Shown one piece after another: positions 6,967 to 11,490 of a DNA stretch of 11,490 bases. This DNA comes from Desulfuromonadales bacterium (GTDB lineage Bacteria > Desulfobacterota > Desulfuromonadia > Desulfuromonadales > JACZKF01): positions 1 through 11,490 of the forward strand of contig JACZKF010000001.1 in NCBI GenBank assembly GCA_014860175.1, read 5' to 3'. Position numbers and translations under genes: made by a program. Positions within the stretch are counted from its first letter, which is position 1. Every line of letters starts with the position of its first letter. The notes below the pieces were generated by a model that was given only the letters and a program-made list of their open reading frames with translations, was not told where the DNA came from and ran no database searches.

Positions 6967-9900
6967 ATGCGCCGTCACCCTCTGCTCGCCGCCCTTGCTC
7001 TGCTGCTGCTGCTCACCGTCGCAGCGGCGGCTCTCTTTATCGCCACCTTCGATCTCAACCGTCACCGCGACCGCCTGCAGAGCCTGCTGACCACTGCCGC
7101 CAAGCGCCCCGTTTCCTTTGGCAACGCCCACCTCTCCTGGCGCCACGGGATCTCTCTGGCGATCGCCGATCTGCGCCTGGCGCCGGTCGCCGATGCCACT
7201 TGGGAGCTGCGCGCCGAACAGGTTTTTCTCCGTCTTGAACTCGCCCCGCTGCTGCGCCGTGAGTTGCGTTTTTCCGCCATCGTGCTGGAGGGGGCGCAGT
7301 TGCAGGTGGTGTTGACCGGCGAGCCGAAAGACGCTTCGCTCCCTGACCTGCGTGGCTGGCAGCTAACCGGCGTGCGCTCGATTGCCCTGCACCGGGGGCA
7401 GTTGGTGGTGGAGGACCTCCGAGAGCCGGAGCGCCCCTGGCGTCTGGAGGTCGACCAGGCCAGCGCCCGCCTGAGCAATCTCGCTGTCGGCCAGGCGGCC
7501 TGGATCTCGGTCTCCGGCCGGCTGCGCCAGGCGGCGCAGGCGGCCATGGTAACGCTGGGAGGGGAGCTGCAGATCGCCGATGAACCGGGTGCCAGCCAGG
7601 TGAATCTGGCCTTGCGGCTGGAGCAGTTCGACCCGGCCCCCTGGCTGGCCCGGTATGGGGCAGAGCCGCCGCTGACCAGCGAAGGCGCCCTCTCCCTGAA
7701 CCTCAAGCTGATCGGTAACGTCAACGCCGGATTCGGTCTCGACGCCGAGGTGACCGGCCATGATCTGACCGTTCAATTCTCGGCCGATGCCCCACCGCAG
7801 CCGGTCACCCGCGCCCGGCTGCAGGGAACTTTGCATACGAACCGGCAGGGGGGGAGTCTCGCCGGATTCGACCTCTCACTGGACGGGCTCGCCTGCCGCG
7901 GCCAACTGGCCTGGCAGCAGCAGGAAGAGGGGATCTACCTGCAGGCGAATCTGGCCACCCCCCCCCTGCCACTTCCCGAACTGCTGCGCCGCCTTCCGGC
8001 TCGCTGGGGGGAGCCGCTGCGACAGCGCACCACCGGGGGCCGGCTGGAGATTATCTCCCTGCATTTCGCCGGGCCCCTCGCCTCCTTGCAGACCCCGGAA
8101 GAAGGGTTACCGCTTCAGGCCGAGGTGGCGGTCGACGCTGTGCGCCTCGGCCCGCTGGCCGGGGAGGAGCTGACGGAGGTGGCATTTCAGGCGACCCTGG
8201 CGGCCGATCTGTTGCAGGTAAGCGCCGGGGAGGCCCGTTGGCACGGGGTCCGGTACCGGTTTGCCGGCACCCTGGAGCACCCCTTTGCCCCCCAGCCGGA
8301 GCTGACCGCGGAGATCTCCGGGGAGCCGCAAAGCCGACAGTTGGTGGCGGCGCTCCCCCCCCCCTGGCGCCAGGAGATCATGACCCGGGGGACTCTCCCC
8401 TGCCTCCTCCAGGTCGCTGGCACCCGGGAACGTCTGGAATTCGACCTGCGCGCCGATCTCACCCCGGTGGCGGTGGTCTGGCAAGATCTCGCCAAGCCGG
8501 CGGGGGTGGAGGGATCACTGGCGCTGGCCGGAGCCATCACCCCCTCGCAGTTGAATCTCAGCCGTGCCCGGCTCCGCCTCCCCCCCCTGGAGCTACGGGG
8601 AGAGGGAGAACTGGCCCGGAACCAAAAGGGAGCCTTTGCCCTCAAGCTGGAAGCGGCCGACGTCAACCTGGAGGCGGCGCGCGACTACTGGCCGTTACTG
8701 GAAAAGCTGCGCACCCGCGGAAACCTCGATCTGCAGCTGCAGATCAGTGGCCACCGTGGTCAGATCGAACGGCGGCGGGGGGAATTCCGGCTGCGGCAAG
8801 CCGGCGTGCACCTGACTGATGTCATTGCCGATCTGCAGCAGGTGGAGGCGGTGCTCGACCTCAGCGACGACCAGTTGCAGATCAGACGCCTGACCGCCCG
8901 GCTGGGGGACTCTCCGATCAGCGTTGAGGGGGGGCTGAAGAACTTTGCCCAGCCGCGGCTTCAGCTGCGGGTGCGGGGAAAGTCGATCCGGGCCGATGAG
9001 CTGATCTTCCCCTCCGCCACCAGCCATCTGCGCGATGTGGACGGACACCTGCGTCTGAGCGGGGAGGAGATCGTCTTCGATCCGGTCGTGGTGCGCCTTG
9101 ATGGCGGCACCCGGGCGGAGGTGCGGGGGAGCGTGCGGTGGGAACCGCAGCCGCTGGTCGAGTTGACCATCGTCTCGCCGCGGGGGAACATCGACGAGGT
9201 CATTGCCCTCTGGCAGACCCCCGAGTCGCCTTCGCCGGCCACCGACGAGACCAGGGAGCCGTCAAAACTGGTGGTCCGGATCAGCGCCCAGGTGGCCGAA
9301 GGGGAACTGGCCGGCATGCAGTTTCAGCAGGCCGCCGGCCTCATTACCTGGCAACAGCGGCGACTGCTGATCCACCCTCTGGACTTTCACCTCGGCCACG
9401 GCAAGGCGCAAGGGGTGGTCGCCGTCGACTTCACCGCCACTCCGTCGCTGCTGCAGGTTTCCGGCCGGGTGGAAAACGTCGATGCGGCCATTTTGCACCA
9501 CCAACTGCTCAAGCGCCGAGGGTTGGTCAATGGCCGACTGCAGGGGGACTTCTACCTGGAAGGGGGGCTCGGCAGCCGCTTTCTGGAGAGCTCGCGGGGG
9601 GGAGCCAGCCTGGAGATCCGAGACGGGGTGCTACGCCGGTTCAAATCGTTGGCCAAAGTCTTTTCCGTCCTCAACGTCTCCCAGATCTTCACTCTGCATC
9701 TGCCGGACATGGCCCGGGAGGGCATGCCGTTTCATCTCCTGCACGCGACCTTCAGCCTCGACTCCGGCGTCCTCGCCAGCGAAGACCTGCTGATCGACAG
9801 CAATGCGATGAACCTGTCGCTGGTCGGCCAGGCCGACCTGACCACCGATCAGATCGATTTCATCATGGGGGTGAAACCGTTGGGGACGGTGGACCAGATC

Positions 9901-10116
9901 GTCACCCGGATACCGGTGGCCGGCTGGATTCTGACGGGAGAGGAGAAGGCGCTGATTACCGCCCACTTCACCATCCGGGGCGACTTCGACGACCCGCAGG
10001 TGGTGCCGGTGCCGATCACCTCGGTATCGGAAAAGGTGCGCGGCATCTTTCGCCGGGTGCTCAATTTGCCAGGAAAGATGATCGGCGAGATGGAGGGGAT
10101 GATTCAGGGGGACTGA
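6967..10116 (+). CDS. Large AsmA/YhdP-like envelope protein
   Basis: The 1049-residue protein begins with an uncleaved-looking hydrophobic anchor (residues 5-28, rich in Ala/Leu) followed by FIATFDLNRHRDRLQSLL, typical of AsmA-type proteins. A very long stretch of alternating beta-strand sequence follows, rich in short DL/LEL/VEGGL patterns. The C-terminal part (about 800-1010) is AsmA-like: SLAKVFSVLNVSQIF, then GMPFHLLHATFSLDSGVL, NAMNLSLVGQADLTTDQID and VKPLGTVDQIV. The AsmA/TamB/YhdP group forms inner-membrane-anchored periplasmic bridges linked to phospholipid movement to the outer membrane. The length is a little under E. coli YhdP. The ATG at 6967 has only a weak ribosome-binding element (GGAAA, 9 nt upstream). 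It lies 73 bp behind the kinase, so it may share that transcript. C runs of 10 (8355-8364), 9 (7968-7976) and 8 bases (near 8580) leave the frame intact. Confidence 0.88.
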   Translation: MRRHPLLAALALLLLLTVAAAALFIATFDLNRHRDRLQSLLTTAAKRPVSFGNAHLSWRHGISLAIADLRLAPVADATWELRAEQVFLRLELAPLLRRELRFSAIVLEGAQLQVVLTGEPKDASLPDLRGWQLTGVRSIALHRGQLVVEDLREPERPWRLEVDQASARLSNLAVGQAAWISVSGRLRQAAQAAMVTLGGELQIADEPGASQVNLALRLEQFDPAPWLARYGAEPPLTSEGALSLNLKLIGNVNAGFGLDAEVTGHDLTVQFSADAPPQPVTRARLQGTLHTNRQGGSLAGFDLSLDGLACRGQLAWQQQEEGIYLQANLATPPLPLPELLRRLPARWGEPLRQRTTGGRLEIISLHFAGPLASLQTPEEGLPLQAEVAVDAVRLGPLAGEELTEVAFQATLAADLLQVSAGEARWHGVRYRFAGTLEHPFAPQPELTAEISGEPQSRQLVAALPPPWRQEIMTRGTLPCLLQVAGTRERLEFDLRADLTPVAVVWQDLAKPAGVEGSLALAGAITPSQLNLSRARLRLPPLELRGEGELARNQKGAFALKLEAADVNLEAARDYWPLLEKLRTRGNLDLQLQISGHRGQIERRRGEFRLRQAGVHLTDVIADLQQVEAVLDLSDDQLQIRRLTARLGDSPISVEGGLKNFAQPRLQLRVRGKSIRADELIFPSATSHLRDVDGHLRLSGEEIVFDPVVVRLDGGTRAEVRGSVRWEPQPLVELTIVSPRGNIDEVIALWQTPESPSPATDETREPSKLVVRISAQVAEGELAGMQFQQAAGLITWQQRRLLIHPLDFHLGHGKAQGVVAVDFTATPSLLQVSGRVENVDAAILHHQLLKRRGLVNGRLQGDFYLEGGLGSRFLESSRGGASLEIRDGVLRRFKSLAKVFSVLNVSQIFTLHLPDMAREGMPFHLLHATFSLDSGVLASEDLLIDSNAMNLSLVGQADLTTDQIDFIMGVKPLGTVDQIVTRIPVAGWILTGEEKALITAHFTIRGDFDDPQVVPVPITSVSEKVRGIFRRVLNLPGKMIGEMEGMIQGD

Positions 10117-10130
10117 AGGGGACTGCCGCC

Positions 10131-10841
10131 TCAGGGGCGCTCGCCCACGTAGATGGTGGCGATCCCGCCGGTAAGATCGATGTGCCGCACCGCCGTGAAG
10201 CCCGCCTCCGCCATCATGGCCTTGAAGGTCTGCCGATCGGGGAACTCCAGGACCGAATCGGGAAGATACTGATAGGCGCTGCGCTGCGACAGCAGACCAC
10301 CGATGCGCGGCAGCAGGCGCCGGAAGTAGAAGTGATACAGTTTCTTCATCAGCGGCCGGCGCGGGTTGGAGAACTCGAGAATCACCGCCCGCCCGCCGGG
10401 GCGCAGCACCCGGCACATCTCGCGCAGGCCGGCCGGGCGATCGACCACGTTGCGGATGCCGAAGGCGATGGTGACGCCGTCGAACAGGGCGTCGGGATGC
10501 GGCATCGCCTCGCAGGGGGCATTGACCAGAGAGATGCGTTGGCGCCAAGGGGACTCGGCGATCTTCCGGGCGCCCAGGACGAGCATCCCCTGGGTGAAGT
10601 CCTCACCGACGATACGCACCGAATCGGCGGTACGGGCGGCGATCTCCAGCGCCACGTCGCCGGTGCCGGTGGCGACGTCCAGCACCATGCCGCCGGGAGG
10701 GATCTGCAGCTGGGCCACGGCGGTGCGCCGCCAGCGCCGATCGATTCCCAGCGACAACAGGCGGTTGAGCAGGTCGTAACGGGGGGCGATGGCATCGAAC
10801 ATCGCCCGGATGCCTCTCCCTTTTTCGGACAGCTTGAACAT
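10131..10841 (-). CDS. ubiE: Demethylmenaquinone/ubiquinone C-methyltransferase UbiE/MenG
   Basis: The 236-residue protein has the full UbiE/MenG signature: a FDAIAPRYDLLNRLLSLGID N-terminus, SAM-binding motif LDVATGTGD (54-62), GEDFTQGML (79-87), AFGIRNVVDRPAGLREM, a PGGRAVILEFSNP strand and the family motif YQYLPDSV (190-197). It transfers a methyl group from SAM to the quinone ring in the last steps of menaquinone (and, in other bacteria, ubiquinone) synthesis. In an anaerobic deltaproteobacterial-type host the product is probably menaquinone, so menG is an equal name. The ATG at 10841 is preceded by GGGAG 7 nt upstream and gives the usual family length. The frame is open to 10955, but the extra residues are not family-like. 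It converges on the AsmA-like gene with 14 bp between stops and no terminator in the gap. Confidence 0.96.
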   Translation of the reverse strand: MFKLSEKGRGIRAMFDAIAPRYDLLNRLLSLGIDRRWRRTAVAQLQIPPGGMVLDVATGTGDVALEIAARTADSVRIVGEDFTQGMLVLGARKIAESPWRQRISLVNAPCEAMPHPDALFDGVTIAFGIRNVVDRPAGLREMCRVLRPGGRAVILEFSNPRRPLMKKLYHFYFRRLLPRIGGLLSQRSAYQYLPDSVLEFPDRQTFKAMMAEAGFTAVRHIDLTGGIATIYVGERP

Positions 10842-11138
10842 GGCACGACTCCCGATTGGATGCTGGCTTAAGTAACACATCCAGCGCCCGGCGGCCAGAA
10901 AAAAGCTTTTTCTCGCTACCGCGGCACGCTCATCAGTACCTTCCCAACCGCGCAAAATTAAAACACCATCCCTCCATTTTGCAAAAATGTTTCTTTAATA
11001 CGCTGCCTCCGCTTACCGGATTTGGAAGCTTTTTCCCCCCTTGGACCTTTCCTGATCCTCGCCGAGTTCCCCCAAGTCTTCTTAACTTCTCGATTACCCT
11101 GCATTTCCTAATTTTTAGCGAGCGTAAAAATTTTCGAG

Positions 11139-11167
11139 TTGACACATTTAGAACAGTGTATTACAAA
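11139..11167 (+). promoter_or_regulatory. Candidate strong promoter in the intergenic region
   Basis: A perfect TTGACA (11139-11144) is followed after 17 nt by TACAAA (11162-11167), which matches the -10 consensus at 4 of 6. The flanking sequence is AT-rich, with A and T tracts just upstream (11112-11134) that could act as an UP element. Transcription would start at about 11174, directly before the GC-rich structured core. ACAC (11142-11145) and GTGT (11156-11159) form a small inverted repeat across the spacer. Confidence 0.4.
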
Positions 11168-11173
11168 GTTAGT

Positions 11174-11347
11174 CGCAAGCAGGCGCACTGCTCCCCTTCC
11201 GGGAGCCGATCCGTTTGGGTTCGAACCAGGTCGGCGCACCGGCCCAAAGGCAGAAAGCCCCCCTCAAATTCGCAAACCGGGGCTGGCGGAATCCTCGAAG
11301 GAGAAACTGGCAGCCACATCTCGCCGATCAAAGCCCGGAGTGGCCCC
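11174..11347 (+). other. GC-rich core with several stem-loops, possible untranslated RNA
   Basis: Immediately after the candidate promoter the sequence can fold into GCTCCC-CTTCC-GGGAGC (11190-11206), TTTGGG (11214-11219) pairing with CCCAAA (11242-11247) around a GGTTCGAACC palindrome, and GGCTG (about 11281) pairing with CAGCC (about 11321) around TCCT-CGA-AGGA. An outer GGGGC/GCCCC pair encloses the last. The core is 61% GC between 33% and 36% GC flanks. I see no match to tRNA, tmRNA, 6S, SRP RNA or RNase P RNA, and no clear intrinsic terminator. A structured small RNA, a 5' leader for a gene beyond the window, or a multicopy intergenic repeat are all possible. Confidence 0.22.
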
Positions 11348-11490
11348 AAAATAAACAATGGTATCGAACAGCGTTTCGTAAAATTTTTTGCTAAAAAATG
11401 CAGCAAATCCAAGCTAAAACCCACTTCTCGACCCCCTAAAATACAAAAAATGGCCACCCATCAAACAAAATAAAACAAGGTTATTGACAA

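Larger units (their letters stand above)
10842..11490. other. 650-bp region without a convincing gene
   Basis: No ORF here has a plausible start signal or recognisable protein. The stretch next to ubiE (10842-10960) must carry the ubiE promoter, though I cannot place it. From about 10985 to 11110 the plus strand is pyrimidine-rich (72% in 11041-11100). GC content is 33% at 11101-11160, 61% at 11161-11340 and 36% at 11341-11490. AT-rich inverted repeats occur at 10897-10913 (AGAAAAA/TTTTTCT), 11112-11130 (TTTTTA/TAAAAA) and about 11386-11409 (TTTGCT/AGCAAA). The region ends with TTGACA at 11484-11489. Confidence 0.7.

Noticed and set aside
9138..10871. A 577-codon open frame on the plus strand
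   Set aside because: It runs through the AsmA-like C-terminus in another frame and then antisense through all of ubiE. No domain is visible and both overlapped genes are clear.
10897..10913. AGAAAAA/TTTTTCT hairpin as a terminator
   Set aside because: The stem is almost all A-T and is not GC-rich, and it lies upstream of ubiE rather than after a gene.
10842..10955. N-terminal extension of ubiE
   Set aside because: The extra residues are not family-like. The ATG at 10841 has GGGAG 7 nt upstream and yields the expected N-terminus and length.
10933..11145. A 70-codon minus-strand frame encoding a very basic peptide
   Set aside because: It has a GTG start without a Shine-Dalgarno. The Lys/Arg/Gly-rich content follows from the purine-rich strand.
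11214..11234. A tRNA-like T-loop sequence (GGTTCGAACC)
   Set aside because: On the plus strand the T-stem fails after one pair, on the minus strand after three. No acceptor, D or anticodon arm is found around it, so it is treated as a simple palindrome.
11161..11457. A 98-codon minus-strand frame in the intergenic region
   Set aside because: It has a GTG start without a ribosome-binding site and no recognisable domain. The inverted repeats explain the core better, though a search would settle it.
10856..11473. A 205-codon plus-strand frame in the intergenic region
   Set aside because: It starts at a TTG with no ribosome-binding site over the ubiE 5' region. The translation is basic and low-complexity, and it passes through composition changes and inverted repeats unlike a gene.

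Overview
The window is GC-rich bacterial chromosome with dense housekeeping gene content. It holds seven protein genes, one of them cut by the left edge, and a final stretch of about 650 bases without a convincing gene. Gene content and order fit the Desulfuromonadales (Geobacter/Desulfuromonas/Pelobacter-type Desulfobacterota): smc beside a probable ftsY, a cysteine-bearing PAS sensor kinase, a long AsmA-like envelope protein and a menaquinone/ubiquinone methyltransferase. This placement is inferred from gene content, not from a search.

Left block, minus strand (4183 to 1): a possible 15-codon leader ORF, smc (chromosome condensation ATPase), a small Roadblock/LC7 protein and the start of a membrane-anchored protein that is probably the SRP receptor FtsY. 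Spacings are tight (ATGA overlap, 6 bp, 31 bp), so this reads as one operon linking chromosome organisation and protein targeting.

Middle block, plus strand (4241 to 10116): divergent from smc across a short palindrome-rich promoter region lie an RluA-family pseudouridine synthase, a GAF-PAS sensor histidine kinase that overlaps it by three bases, and, 73 bp further on, a 1049-residue AsmA/YhdP-like protein. The first gene has a good sigma70-type promoter placed so that transcription would begin at about its ATG, so it may be leaderless.

Right block: ubiE/menG on the minus strand converges on the AsmA-like gene with a 14-bp gap. From 10842 to 11490 there is no convincing protein gene. This stretch contains a 61% GC core (11161-11340) with several inverted repeats, flanked by 33-36% GC sequence and preceded by a consensus TTGACA promoter element. 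Another TTGACA lies at the very right edge, so a promoter for something beyond the window is likely.

No insertion sequence, prophage, CRISPR array or defence system is visible. The points most worth a second look are the smc leader ORF, the leaderless promoter, the Roadblock gene inside the smc operon, and the structured intergenic core near the right end.
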